A stretch of DNA of 64,000 nt from Archegozetes longisetosus (Eukaryota; Arthropoda; Arachnida; Sarcoptiformes; Trhypochthoniidae), in contig JAEMBT020000006.1 in the NCBI GenBank assembly GCA_018873245.2, forward strand, positions 13,920,387 to 13,984,386, given 5' to 3'. Below the pieces are notes generated by a model that did not search any database, was not told the DNA's origin, and worked only from the letters and a program-made list of their open reading frames with translations. The position numbers were made by a program, and so were the translations under genes. Shown here in pieces: positions 1 through 14,700 of this stretch. The first letter of the stretch is position 1. Each line of letters opens with the position of its first letter.

Positions 1-359
1 ACAATCTGAATAATAAATCATAGACAGAACAAATTGAAAGTTTGTTCACTAACCAATTGAAAAACTTGCTAATGTGACAGTTAAGTAATTTGAAAAATTT
101 TAATCGAACTTAAGTTTGTAAGTAGTAAATGAGGAAAACGACGTTTTCCGCAAAAAATAGCTATTGGGCTAAAGTGTATGTGAGATATGTGAAACTTTTC
201 ACGCTGTTTGTTCTGTATCTATTGAGTTAGGAATTCCATTTATAATATGTTTCACTTATATTTCAGTTCTCAATATGTATAGTCATTGAGTCGTATTTAA
301 TGCGCAAACATATGAGGCTATAGTGAAGTGAACAGAATTATTAAGAGTGTTAAACTTAC
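1..359. other. Intron downstream of the Ig5 exon of the Dscam-like gene
   Basis: AT-rich sequence on the 3' side of the last Ig exon (minus strand). The 5' splice site of this intron is the GTAAGT read on the minus strand at 354-359. The intron continues past the window start. I see no coding sequence or repeat in it. Confidence 0.6.
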
Positions 360-664
360 TTCTCCTCCATCAACAACACGAGTAGATGTAATATTAACAT
401 AACTAACTACTTTTGCATCATGTGTCACGTAATCACCGATTCGGAATCGAGCAAAATTAGGAACAGGCAAATCATCTAAAAACCATTTAATCTGAGGCAG
501 TGGTGTCGCTGATGCTGAGCAACGCAGTGATAATTGAGTGTTAGGTTCAACTACTGTTGAATCTTTGAACGATTCTAAAATAATGGGCGCGATATCACCT
601 AATTTGAGCTCTGCTGTGGCCTGAGAAGAGTCATAATCAGATTGAGCTAAACATTGATATGAAC
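360..664 (-). CDS. Dscam: Dscam-like exon: end of Ig4 and most of Ig5
   Basis: The acceptor is TTTAG at 665-669 and the donor GTAAGT at 354-359. The exon is 305 bp, starts in phase 1 and ends in phase 0. It opens with GSYQCLAQ, which supplies the second cysteine of Ig4, then the A/G strands and the linker ending in ELKLGD. Ig5 follows with LSLRCSAS (first cysteine), PQIKWFLDD (core Trp) and ends at VVDGGE, just before the second Ig5 cysteine, which must be in the next exon outside the window. Ending an exon at the GGE before Y-x-C is typical of Dscam genes. Confidence 0.88.
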
Positions 665-3600
665 CTAAACAAGATTAAAAGGAGAGAGAAAAGAGAAATG
701 CATTTCATATGAATGATTGAGATTCTGGAAATTTAATTTATATTCAAATTAAAGCCTGTGACAGATCTCAGATCTAATTTTCTCTCTTATTTCTAGATCC
801 ATCCCACATATCTATCGCTTTATTCAAATATTTTTCTTCAAAGTCGTAATAAAACATTTTGAGAGAAAACCTGATAAATGTCAATATGAAAAGTTAGCAA
901 AAAAACTTCACATGAATTTTAATGCCACATATATATATATATATATATCCATACATATATACACATACATATATGTGTACTTCTATTTATAGTTTTGAGC
1001 CAAAGCCAAATTGAATAGAGATAAAAAGCTTTAATCTGATTTTTATGAAAAATAATTGAGAGCCAAACTAGATAATCGACAAATTGATTAATGAAATGAG
1101 AAATGAGAGCAAATGTGATGACATACCGGCATCTTCTCTAATAACAGAACGTATGTGTAAGACATTGGGCTGAATTAATCGAATCCTTTGATCATTTAGA
1201 GCATTATTGAATGGATCGCTTATTAAAGGCATGGCATCTTTCAACCAAATGACTGGTAAGTTAATAGGTGCACCTCGCACCGAACAATTAAATGTGGCTG
1301 ACTTGCCGACATCAACCTCTAATCTTTGCGGTTCGATATGTACAGCAATGGCTGAGACGACGATCAATTTAATTATTACTTTCTCTTCTCCCAATGAATT
1401 GTTAGCGACACAGACCCACTTACCAGCCATGGCAGCCGAAACTTGATTGATAATAAGAGTTCCATCATATAGTTGAAGGTCTGTGCCAATAACTACAGCA
1501 GATAGGACACTACTATCCTCTTCTTTATACCATCTAAGGGTGACGTAAATTGATAACATTCCCATAAATAGAATGATAGATATCGCACATCAATAAATAA
1601 AAAAGAAGAGCAGATCTATTTTCTTTGCCTCATTTTTGGGCACAGTAGCGATTATGGTCCTAGAGTTTTCAACTACTCGATCTATTTGGCGTACTAGCAA
1701 TAATGTTTTATAAGCTTAGTTGCTCAGTTCGTTTAGTACAAATTAATACTACCCAAATTTATTTTAAATACAAGCACTACTATTGTGCAGTAGGAAATAG
1801 TTCTTATTCTATCCGTTTAAACTAAACAAGACAACGGGCTTCAATGGGATAAGAAGAACGGTAAATCACGCTCATACTCAAATCTATTAAAGGTTAAGCT
1901 ATCAAAACACGACAATGAAACGCATCTGATTGTTAGCGTGAGCTGTTTTTCTATAAGATCTCTTTCTGGAGAATTTTGTATTAAAATTAACTTAAAGATC
2001 TTGCAGAAAAGCAGTGCACGCTAACGATGAGGCATATTTCGTCGACGATCTATGCTAGATTATAGTTAGACCTAAATCATGCGCTGGTATAGTATTATTG
2101 CTAAGTGAAAGTTAGTGATAATCTATGGAATGAAATTGCACTGAAGTTAGACCATGTTCGCTACTGTATCCGTCTTTTTAATCTCTCTTTTGCTAACCTG
2201 TATTTTGGTGGAGGCCACGATTGTGCAACACAAGGAAGCTCACAGTGATCACTTTCTATGCATTTAACTTGAGTATGACTCCAAATACGAGGAGCTATAC
2301 TTCCATGAGGTTCTGTAACAATAGATAATTGAAGCTAATTTTGATGAATGGCTGACAACATTTTCAGCTAAAGCAAATGGAAACTTGAAGCCTAAGTAAA
2401 AATCACTTCTGGGGAACGACTTAACAGTGTGTTATCGATCAAATTGAGAGTTTTCATGACAAAAAGCTCAGATATATTAGGAATGTTATAATAATATAGG
2501 AGTTAATCAGCGTTTTTATAATATCGTATTACAATATTCTCTCCATAATAATGATATTTAAATTACGATCCTTTTTACGTCAATCATGATTATTATATAT
2601 TCAATCTCAGAGAACATCATCAAATTATTTAGTTTTAAACATCTTTTTCAGTATAATTTACGAGAAATAAAACTTTTTCATTAGGGAAACAGATTTTCCC
2701 GAAGACAAAGCTTCCTATGAATAGAAACAGAAATCGATTTCAAATCTAAGCCCTAATAAGGTTTATGTGCACTGACTATGGAATCAAAATCATTGATTCG
2801 TACAAATGAAATCTTGGTCTTTTTGAATTAGAAATATGATAGAAACTAGGTATTGATTAACATATATTACATTACCTGTTACTATAAGGCGACCCGCTAT
2901 TGAACTGGTGAGAACTTCATTAGTCAGTTGATGCCTTGTTTGACATCGATAAGAACCCATATCAGCTTTGGATGAGTTTCTTATTTGCAATTCTCCGCTT
3001 CCGAGAATTATATATCGACCAAACCCTATAGTACAGGAATATTCTATCAGTTTATGCACTCTTATATCCAAAAATGGCAAAAGTGTTGAGTCAAAACTTA
3101 AATCGAACAAATATTTTTTTCTATTTTTGGTTGAGATGAGAAAAATTTGTTGCATAAAAAACTTTTTCCCTTTTAACCTATGCCTGTTTGGAAAATAAAT
3201 TTTCTTAATCAAGTTATACGACGTTATAATTTGATAAAAAGCTGTGCACATCGTTTCACACACTGAGGAGGAGCGAAAAAATAAATAAAGAGTCAAAACT
3301 ATTAAGTGGAATGAGTGTTGAATTTAACAAAAACTAGGAAATGAGTTCAAATGAGTTGGGAAGTTGTCGCCTGAAGGTGATAAAGATTAAACATAGAGAT
3401 GTCGACAAGCAATTATAGTGAATGATCAAATGAGTGTTCAAAACATTAAACATAATGCAGCCGAAAGTAACCAAAAGAGTCTCTCCAGCATTCGATAGGC
3501 ATAATCTGCTGCAGAATATGTGGCAGAGAAAAATCGACTCAACATTAAGTTGAAGTCGCAAGAAATCGAAGTTGTCTTTCCCAACAACTGGTATCTAACA

Positions 3601-6600
3601 ATTTTTTTTTAAACAGAAGTAGTAGGAGTCAAAAATTCTATTCATCTACTAGTCATTTCCCGCGGGAATAAGTGTTCACTCTTGATAGAGTTGGTACAAA
3701 TGTCTTGTATGCTACCCAATGAAATAGTATACTATCTATAAGTTATATAAAAAGCCAGCTATACTTATATTCCAAATAGGAGAAATACAAAAGAGGGACT
3801 GAAAAAAGAATGTAAGACTAGGCTTTTACAGTTCACTAGATGAAAGAATATCAAAGAATATTCTTTTCTTCAGAACATTGCTCCCAAGGATAAAATATGT
3901 TGAGAACGTTTCTCAGTTGAAAATACTGTAACATATTTTAGTATTAAATACAAAACACTAATAATGAGATTTTACTGCTTTGAAAATTTTTGGGCTTTCT
4001 TTTCTGAATTGCACTTTCCCTCGTGCACAGCACTCGCGAGAGCCATATTTTCATTTTGACTTTCTCTCCACTCTTCATATTAAAGCAGTTTTAAATCGAA
4101 ATTTTCACCATCACAGGCTTCATCTCATACTTATGCTGGAGAGAGTTTTTTGTTAGAGAATAACTTATTGAAAGCCAAACATATTGAGAAAGTTGTGAAT
4201 TACTTCAGTCTTGTCCGAGTCATATTCCTTCCTAGTTTTCAGTTTACTGTAAGGATTCAAATATCGATCAATGTTTGTGATTCAAAATTTATAGTTTTGA
4301 CAAATTTTATATATTTTCTTCTCGTTCTTATAGTCGAGGACTTATTTCTTAATAAATGCTTGTCGAATGAGTAGAAGAAAAAAATTGCTCATAAAAATGT
4401 TTGACGCCTTTCATGAATAATTTCTGCTCTAATGCTATCAAAAAATATTTTAAGCGATAATTTCAAGAAATCCATTTTCGTTAAAAACAATTGCCATCAT
4501 AAGAAGGATAGAAAACAGTGCGGATAAAGACATTCTCATGAATATTCAGCCGAAAGTTTTATTCGTGAACTGAAGAGCTGATGAATATTTGAAATTACTT
4601 GTTACACATAATACATGTCTCTATTGTCGAGTGCACTAATCCATGTAAAACCTATTTGTAGGGCTAGTATTAGTGATTAATCATCGGCGCGATGTCTCAA
4701 ACCCTTAGGCATCTTTCCTATAATGATTGATTACATAAGTTTTATTATTCCTCTCATAGTATGAGTATGTGAGTCAACTCTTATCCAGTACTATAGGAAA
4801 ATTAGCATTACAAAACAGTATTGTATGTCATTGTCAGTGAAAGTGTGCTACACTAACAGCCAATGTCTCTCTGTGTGTGTTTCACTGCTGTATAATGTTT
4901 CCCATGAGATGATGATCCCAATGATGGTTGTGATGGTTGTGATCGTTGTGCACAGTATCCCATATCGGGCTCTTCTTCTCTGCAAACGAAATGATCTCTG
5001 ATCGTCTTGAGCCACAGGAGGAATTTCGTTCGCACTCTATATAAAAAGTGTCTTATTTGTATCCCATTTAACCGATTCTTTCTACAATTTAATTCCCGCT
5101 ATAATTCCCGACCATTTGGTTTAAGAAGAAAAAATTCGCACAAATGAAGCTTCGATTTTCCGATACAATACTCATAAGTCTTCATTGCCTTTAAATCTAA
5201 TATTCTCCGAACAGAAAATCTTTTTAACCTTAAAATGAAGTTTGAGAATCAATAGTATTGTAGTATATGTAGACTGAACGAGATTAGGCTAAATGTTGTC
5301 AATAAGAAAGTCTATTCATTGTATTTATAAGTCACGAAAACGATAAAACTTATGGGATCAGTGCCGTTCACGTTCGCATCCGTTGAAGCTCTAGCTTTGC
5401 GTACAATTCCACATAAGTTACTTGAATTACAGTATCAACTTTTCTTATGAATTGATCCACACTCTTATCCTCTATTCTCTCTGAAAGCTATTCATTTTCG
5501 AATGCATTATTGTTTTGTTCCCCCAACTTTGCTTCTTCTTTTTGGAAAACTTATTACTTTTTACAGTTTTTTCTTCAGATATATATCAAAATTTATCATA
5601 TTTTGACAGATTTAAGTGAGATAAATGAGGACCAGTTTTGATTTGCCTTCTTATGCAAAGAGGAAGAAGACTTGATAGTAATGGTAGTCTTCCATCCCAT
5701 CTACATATATAAATACAAATACATAACTCTGAAATCTAAATCACTAACGCGTACACAGCCACACACTTATGCGTCTTATTTTCAAAGAGCGCACAAAAAA
5801 GTCATTAATGAAAATGATCTCAACTCAAATACGACTGTAAAGTAGGTTTTGTGATTTGCAGCGAATACTTTTTTAAAGTCTTGGATTTCACTTAAGATAA
5901 GATGATTTACATTAGTTTGAAAGGCGCTGTAAATCAATGAAATTGCTTTTTCAAGAGTACTGATACTGTATACTAATTATCGTAAACGCTTTCCTCTATC
6001 TATTCTATGAAAGAAAATATTTTTTTGATGATAATATTTTCACCGAACAACTCATGCCTTCGACTTAGTTATGAAGTGAGTGCACGTAATCTTTCAATAA
6101 ATAAAAGTTTTACTCCTCTTCCTTTGAAAGAGTTTGACTCATGTGACTTTTCTACGAACCATAAAAATTATAATTGAGACTTTAACTAATCGATCGATAA
6201 ATTGACAGAGATACTATCAGATATTATTCTAATAAATTCTAATTAAACGCTTTATTCAACATTATATTTGAACCGAAAAAATGATTATCTCAAATTTAAT
6301 TCACTTAAAGCTTAATCCTTGATCAATATGACTGATGAAGCCTTGGAAACTTGATGAAATACAGTCCACATATTAAATTTTTACTTTCTTATATTAAGCT
6401 TATATCGTCTAAGACATGCCTTTTCTTTTTTAATATCTATATTTGTATTAAGTATTATGGTATTCATTACTTTAATGGGCTAACCACTCAATAAAATAAA
6501 AAAACTATAAGTAGGAAAAGATAATTGCATAAATATATAGCTAAAAATTTATTATACTTATTAGTGATACTGTTCCGATGCCATAAAATGTATGTTTATT

Positions 6601-9600
6601 GCGAATAAAAACTGACTCTAAGAAAATTGTGCTGACAGAAAGGCAAAGTTTACTTCAGTCTTTTACACACTTATGTATTAAGTAACTGGAAGAGAACTGA
6701 GAACATATGCTTATGAATCACATTTTTATTTAATATCATCTCAATACTAGAGCTTTCAAACTTTAGACTTAATCGAGATCTTACTAATTGAATATTTTGT
6801 TTGGATTATGGAATTCTGATGAAACCATACATGCGTTTTTTTCAAACATATCGATTAGCTTTGAGTAGATTGAAAGTCGCTTTATTTTTGTACTTTTATC
6901 GTTTGAAGATAAAAAATCGAAAATTTCAGGCGTACAACAAATTCTACAAGATTTTAAACTTCATGCAAGTATGAAGTTGAAAGTGAATCATTTGGTTGAG
7001 CACTCTTTTTAACAATTGACTACTTATTGCGGCAATTCCTAAAATCTCAGCATAAGTTTTGAGTGAATTTTCCAATCATTGACTCTATAAGAAGTTTTAT
7101 TTTTAAATTTGATAAGGAAAATACAAATGTAAGTAAGTTTGTCATAAATCAGCTCAACTCTCAAACAAATCATTTCGAATCACTCTCATTTCAGGCAATT
7201 CTATATCAATAGATCTGATTCTTGGCAATCGAAAACTTAAGTTTTTCCATTTTTTATTGAAAATTTAAACTTTTGATAAAACCTTTTGACTTAAGTAGGC
7301 GAATCAATAAATCATAAATTTTAAGAATTTAGACAATAGTAATTTAAGTACGGGATAGTGCATCATTTTTAATTAGGCCTAAATTTTCAAGTATGCTTTT
7401 CTTGATAGCTGAACGATCGCGTGCAAAAGTATTGTTAAACTTTACCGCAGCATAAAAGCGCTATTTGTTATGCACTTACGGCAAATAAATTACTATCTAT
7501 GTTTCATATTCAAAAGGACATCGTATTTGCTAAGATAAAACTTGTGTTCTCGATATAAATAGTGCCAAAAAGTCAATGATTTATGCTATCATTTTGTATT
7601 GGAAAAATGCAGAACAGATAAGAGAAAAAAGAAATCAGTTAATAGTATTTTGCAAATAAATAACGGATCATGAATCCTAAACAATATCTTATGTTTGAAT
7701 GAGATTTTCATTTTCCATTTCATGATTACATTCTGTTCTAAAAATGACTTTTTAGAATAGGACCAGTGAAACCTTTATGAAAATCCCGAACCAAATTACA
7801 TGTTGAGGCCTGACAACTAGTGTTTTCTAAGAATTACGATCGAATTTCAATGATTTCCCTCTGGATCAGTGGACAATCGCCAGCAATATGCCAAAAAGAG
7901 AGTCATTTAGTCGTTGAGCTAACTTTAATACAAGAATAGTTTTTGTATGTATGCAATGAACAATTGACACCAATTTTTCTCACTTTGGCCTAATCTACTG
8001 TAAAGTGAATTTTTATTTGAGTAGAGATAAGCTAACAGCACTCTAATTGACAACAAGGCTGAAGCATTCGGCATTTCAATACATTTTTGATTATTGAAGC
8101 CTAGCTTCAGCTCAGTTAATATATTCTATAAGATTTATTATAGTTCTATTTTCAATTGTTTCACATGAATTGAAAATCAATTTCGAAATACTTTCGTATC
8201 TTCTAATACAATCATAGGTCATGTATGGCAGCAAACTATGCAAAGAATTCTCTGACTAAGCATTTATTAAGGAAGGCATAGAAAATTCTCCGAACGCACA
8301 GATTCTGCTTTATTGAGCTTTTACAATGTGTTGTCAACTAAAAATAGCGAACAATAGACTTAAATACAAATAATAATTAATTGTTCTTTCTTTGCAGCAC
8401 AATTCTCTTCTAATTAATCAATCAGTGATTCTTTTGTGAATCAGTTAAGACTCTTTTCTCAATAATAATGGATAATAAAGTCACTCAACTTTCAATAAAA
8501 AAATTTGCATTTCTTCTTAACTTATAAGACTCTTGGTGGTAAGCTAAGAAACTAAATAAATTTGAAATTTGGTCTCTTTTCATCTTATTATTTCTTCTAA
8601 AAACAGTCAACTTTTAATGAGACAATAGAAAAACTTTCAACTTAATAATTGTCTTTAGAAATCAGAAGCTTGACTTTGCATCCAAGAATTTATTCATATC
8701 CCTTACAGTTCGTGTTTTATTAGCTGGCTTTAAACAAAAAACAATACAGTAATTATTATATACAGTTTTCAATTTTAATGATTAATATTGAGTAAGCTGA
8801 GCCTTAGATGCAAGTTTTGACTCTATTCTAATATAACAGGATATTTTTAATTAAAATTGAAATCTTAATTTGCAAATATTATAATTGAAATTTTACTCAC
8901 CTTTGTTAGTCGAGCTGGTGATTAACACTTTATCATCTTTGAGCCATGAAATAATTTTGACATATTCTCGAACAAAAGTGGGAACTTGACATCGCATGAC
9001 AGCTGTATTCTCTCTTATGACAAACTCATCGTACACTTGAATTTTATATGCCTGATGAACAACTGTTATAAAAATTAAGAGAACAATTTTAGGGAATTTT
9101 ACTACTATTAGGAAATATGAAAATGAGTTTTCTCATGAATATAAAATATACATAAAAATAATACTTTTCCATACAGTTTGTGCAATAGCTTTAAATTAAA
9201 TATGAAAGATTCAAATTAAGAATGCATGACTCAACTAATAAAAAAAAACAACAAACTTCGCATATATTTAATTCCTGATGTTTGTATAAATCATTGGTCT
9301 GAAAAGAACTTAAATCTCTAAAGCTCTCATGTTATTAAAAATTTTTCATACAAATTGTTCTGTAGTAAAGCATTTCTGAGCCAAAACTTTTATGTACTTT
9401 CAGGTAAACGGTTTTCATCCTAAGATAATTCGATGAAACACTATTTCTAATAAGAATGTATTATTTAGTGTAAGTCTAGTAGGATTTTGTGATATTTGTG
9501 CTTGGGTCGTGACACGAACTAATATTTACATACAGTTTTGTGATGTAGCGTAAAAACTTAATGTTGTACATGTATAGTTCAATTTTGTGCTTTGTATGAG

Positions 9601-11708
9601 ATTCATTAGTGAACAAGAGATTTAGTGAATAAAATGCTCAAAAGCCTTTGTTATGCTCTTCGCTAATAGGGAACTGATCTCAGAAAATGAAATATAGAAA
9701 GAAATTATTTCTTTTGTTTCACTACCAACTGACTTAAATCCTTGATTAGTGTTTGAACAATGTTTAAAAGGTTGCAGAAAGAAAAACAAGAATCAGAGCT
9801 AAAGCTGTGCTTTCCATCTGATGTTTAATTCTCTGTGGACTGGATAGAATGAAAGCAAAATCTCAGTCATAACTTTTCTCTAGTTAGAGTTTATGATTAG
9901 TTATGTGTCTAAAAATAAGTTCCAAAATGTTTTATTCTGAAATTGAATCTCTATCATTAAAATTTTCTTTTATCTTGTTCTCAATTGAATAATTTTTTAA
10001 AAAGTATCTTATTTCTAAAATAGATGCAACTTTTTAATTTCATAAACACAAAGAATAAGATTTCAAAAGTCTGATCAACTTTCAAATTTGAAGTCATAAA
10101 CTATTTTAAGTTTGTTTGATAATTTTGAACTTTCAATTTAAGTTTAATTATGCATCAAAAGATTAATTTTGTCGACTTGAGAGAAAGTAAGATAACTAAG
10201 TCTTATCTAAACAACTACTACAAGAATTTAGATGAAGAGGTTTAGAGTAAAACTATTTTCCGTAGAACAAACTAACACTAAAATAGAGCTTATAAGGAAG
10301 CAAACAGTAACCAATTGTACCATTTGTAAAAATTGTGAACAAATTTTCGCCTCAAAGTGTATTACTTTTACTCTCTAATAATCCGTTCGTTTTGAGTAGA
10401 CTGTAAGGGTGTGTAACAACTTTACAGTAAATTATCGTTAAAGTGTTTTATGTTAGCGACAAAACACCAGCAAAAAACACTACTTTCAATAGTGATAGAA
10501 TTTCATTTTAAGGGTAATATAAAAAGATTATATTTAATGCAACTACTTTTTGAATGTTAGCTAATATGGTCTCCAGGTTTTGGGAGTAGAGAAAGCATTA
10601 ACGAGATATTACTGCGACAGTGTTTAAGAGAAAAATTGTTCTCCTTCTCTCTGCCAAAAACTAAATCAATGCATCACATCATAAGCTCTTACATACCTTA
10701 AAGCATTGATTTTTCTCTCTAGCTATGAAAAAATAGAGAGAATAGAAAGGAAACAAACATAACTCGAGAGAAATGCCATTTGAAAGCATAGCATATGCAC
10801 AAAGTTTTTTATTTTTATTATAGTGGAAAAGTTGAATATTCTTATAATAAAAGTTTCGGGATATAGTTTATAATATAGACTATATTCTAGGTTACAGTTA
10901 GTTCATAGTATGGAAATAAGGGAAATCCGTTTCATAAAATGAATTCGAAAAATATGTTAAAAGACTGTTAACTATATATCTCATCGTTATCCTGACTTTT
11001 TTTGTCAAATACTTCTGATTTACTTTAAGTTATTCACAACTTTTGTGTCTCACATATATTCCTATAATATGGCGTCAGAATAAGAATCTTATATAAAGAA
11101 ATAAAAGTAAAACTTTTTATATCGTCAGAAGTTTTTTTCTGGCAATCAAATTTTATAACCGACTGAAGGAAAAGTTGAATAATTTAATAGTTAGGGATTC
11201 TTTAGTAGAGAAATAATAATTATTTTAAATACTGATTTAACATATTTTGACAGTAAAAAAGTTTATTGCAATTACGACCGCAACTGTAGTCGAAAATCAT
11301 TTTAAACTTTTAAAGAGGAGAAATATTTTTTAAGCTGAAAGTTTCGGAGAGTAGTCCTTAAAAGTGGTATGAAATATGTCAAAAAATATCTATTAAAATA
11401 TTTAATGTATAATAAAATTTAGTGCATTTGAATCATTTTGATCCATTAATAGCCTTATGTATTGTGATCTCTGAATGGGCTCTACTTTTATCATTGAAAA
11501 ATAGTGATAGACTGAGAAATGGATAGTAATTTAGAGCAGAGGACAATAAATGATGTACAGAAAAGTAAGTTATAGAGATTGGGAGATAGTTGTGATACGA
11601 GATAGTGTCTCAGCTGTCAAAGAAAGAGAGCTGCCATTATTTCAAAGATTGCGACATCTGAAACCCAGTCATACTTCATAGCTATGGTGTTAAAGCTTTT
11701 AATGATAG

Positions 11709-11767
<59 letters not shown>

Positions 11768-14700
11768 TAGCGATTAGTTCGAAGAAAGTTTTGTCCCTTT
11801 TTGAATACACTCTTCTAGAAAGAGAAGTTCAGTACTGATTTTCAAAGTGAGAGCAGCTCTAAATCAAAAAAACAAAATCTGATTAATTCTACTGCTTATT
11901 AGATTTGGGAAAATCAATGAAAAGTCCAGATTAGTTGTTATGCCTTCCACCATGTTTCTGATGCATAGATGATAAATAGTTAGCTTTAGAAAAATTAAAT
12001 AATTTATTGGATGTGTTAATGGAATGTTTAAAAGCTAGCCTCTCTTCAAGTTCTCTCAAGTCTATATAAATGGTTGAAATTTTAATTTACTTGCATTATA
12101 AAAGATCCTGTACAGAGTTTATGAATGTTTTAGAAAATTATGATTTTTTTTAAACAGACATTTATGAAAAATAATGCCCACAAATTTTGAAAACCTTTTG
12201 AAATTCCTTCGGAGACATTATGAATGCTCTAAAGCGTTGATAATGAACATTTTTAGTAATTTTATGAAAATTAGTTTTGCTTAACATCATATGTCATTCG
12301 GTATAAAATAAGACACATTCCTCTTAATGTTTTGGCGAAACTGTTTCACTACTCGACTGACACAAGCAATGTGTTAAAATTAATGGCAAAGCAATGATAT
12401 GTTCTGTGAGGCATAATTTGCGGTATAAACAGCCGACCATTTATTCTATCATAAAAGAAAAGCAACGTCACGTTCAACTATACAATCTTTTTTAGCCAAA
12501 TATATATATTTTGTAGAAATACTGCTATTCCTCAGTTTCAAATCATTAGGTCTGAAAATGTGAATATATTTATAGTTTGGTCACACTTTACTAGCCAATA
12601 GCCAGAATATCCTTTGAGAAGCTATATTGAAAATTATATTACAACACCTTATAAGCCGAGCATATTGTATGTGACAATAGATAGAAATCCATTAGAGTGT
12701 AGGCGAAAGGTTTTGCCATAATTCGGGTTTCGGATATTTGCTTCATAGCAATAATATTATGAGTCCAAATCTCATTAATTATCGACAGAGATAGACATTT
12801 CTCACCAAAAGTCTAATATATAGATAAGATTGAGGAAAAGAAAAATTCCAATCTCTTAGGCAATAAGTACCGCAAAAGTTTGGCCTAAACTATGGAATGC
12901 ATGGCATAAATGAAAAGGGCTTTTAAAGAATGATTGGGAGGGCAACACATTATTATTATGGAAGTGTCACTCTGTAATCAGTCGCTTATCATTGTTATTG
13001 GTATTGTGGGCGCAAAACTTATATATATTATTACTTTTATTAGTACTATTAAGAGCGCCACAAATCTTCTGATATATTTCTATTGCGAAGATATTTTCTC
13101 TCATCAATTATTGGTCCCGATAATAAAAACCGGCAAAATTGTTATTAAACAATGATTATATAACTTATATATTTTGCGCACATTTTCTAAATACATCATT
13201 AATGCAATTTTTTGCTCTTTATTTCTGTCTTTCCATTATTGCTATAATTTTTCGTAATAAAAAACTTTCATTTCTGGGATATTATACTTATTTTTCATGC
13301 ATTCTTATCAGAAAGCATTAGAATTATAGCAAGATAAGACTAAAGTTTTATATGCAGATCAAAATTAGCATTAAAAATGATAAATCAGTTTTTTGATCTA
13401 TCTAACTCAGACTCATTAGAATGTAGTCTATAGGCCTTCGTATAATAGGCAATAACACGAGTCTATGTAGTTTTTTGTAAAGTGTCACAGAAAAACATGG
13501 GCTTATTTTTCATGTTTGTCTGTTAGTGGTTTCTACGCCTATTCCCAACAAATTTTATGATGTGATCTATGAATGAATGAATCAAAGCTGATTTGTGGCT
13601 TTTATGCAATACACGAAAAGCCGTCATTTCGGGTCATGCTATCGATTATTCACGCACTCGATAAACCATTTTCTTTTTTCAGTCAAAGAATAGCTGAGAG
13701 AATGAGAATGAGTATAATTTTTTCAATCTTTTCTATACTATAAGCATAAGAAAAAGTGCCACATAAGCACCCACTGAATTATCTGACTTTCGAATGTATT
13801 ATTAGTAGAAGTTTCTCACTCTTTCATTCTGTCTATACTGTACTGCTGTTGTGCTGTTATTGAATTCAATATGAATTATATTCTTAGGAAATCTTGATTA
13901 GGTTCATAAATTTGTAAAATGTCACTATATTTTTCTACACTTTCTCTCGTAGGGAATACTATTTTGAAAGCTTAATTTCCTGTATTTTTCGATCAAGTTA
14001 TAGTAAACCAGCGTGTGTATAAAAATACACGTTTGATATAGAATGAGCTTAATTTCCCATTCGGCCTATTTATCAATGAAAAAACATTTGACGCTCTATT
14101 TCTACTTGGATATTAAATCAACTGATGATAAGAATTAAACATGAAAAGTAACTCTTTGCAATCAGTTTTTTTTATGTATGTTATGGTAATAAACTATTGT
14201 TCATATGTATTAAATATCTAATCTATTTTTTGCAATAAGAGGATTCTCATAAACTAAATCATTTTAATAGGATGTTCCCATTATATCAATACTAAATAGA
14301 CTTAAGAGCACGCCTATTAAATAATCATTTTGACATCATTAATTTCTGGTATACAAACTTTCTTGTTTCATTACTCGTATTGCCTAATGAAAAAAATTGC
14401 AAATATATTTATATAATATGTATATATTCATTTAAGGTATTTTCTAAATCGAAATCTGATGACAGAAAAATAGCCTATAATTCTAAAGGAAAGTCGAGCT
14501 AAAGTATAGCTGAGTTGCGATACTACTTAGAACATAAGGTTTGAGAGAACATTGGAAATAGAAATTGATTTCATTAATAGTTTGTAAACTCTTATGTTGA
14601 CATTAATTAGGTTTAACTGTATAGCATTGAAGCTCATTAGTGAATAAGTTGAAAGTTAGATAAAAGCCCGAAAAAGTATTTGATAGAATCTGGAATCTAT

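Noticed and set aside
1207-1446. 79-codon plus-strand open frame over the Ig3-Ig4 exon
   Set aside because: Antisense shadow of the Dscam-like exon, whose minus-strand reading matches the family residue by residue.
9052-9062. CAG at about 9052 as the acceptor of the Ig2a exon
   Set aside because: It puts the exon out of phase and into a stop; the acceptor at 9063 gives a clean join and four extra residues expected in this linker.
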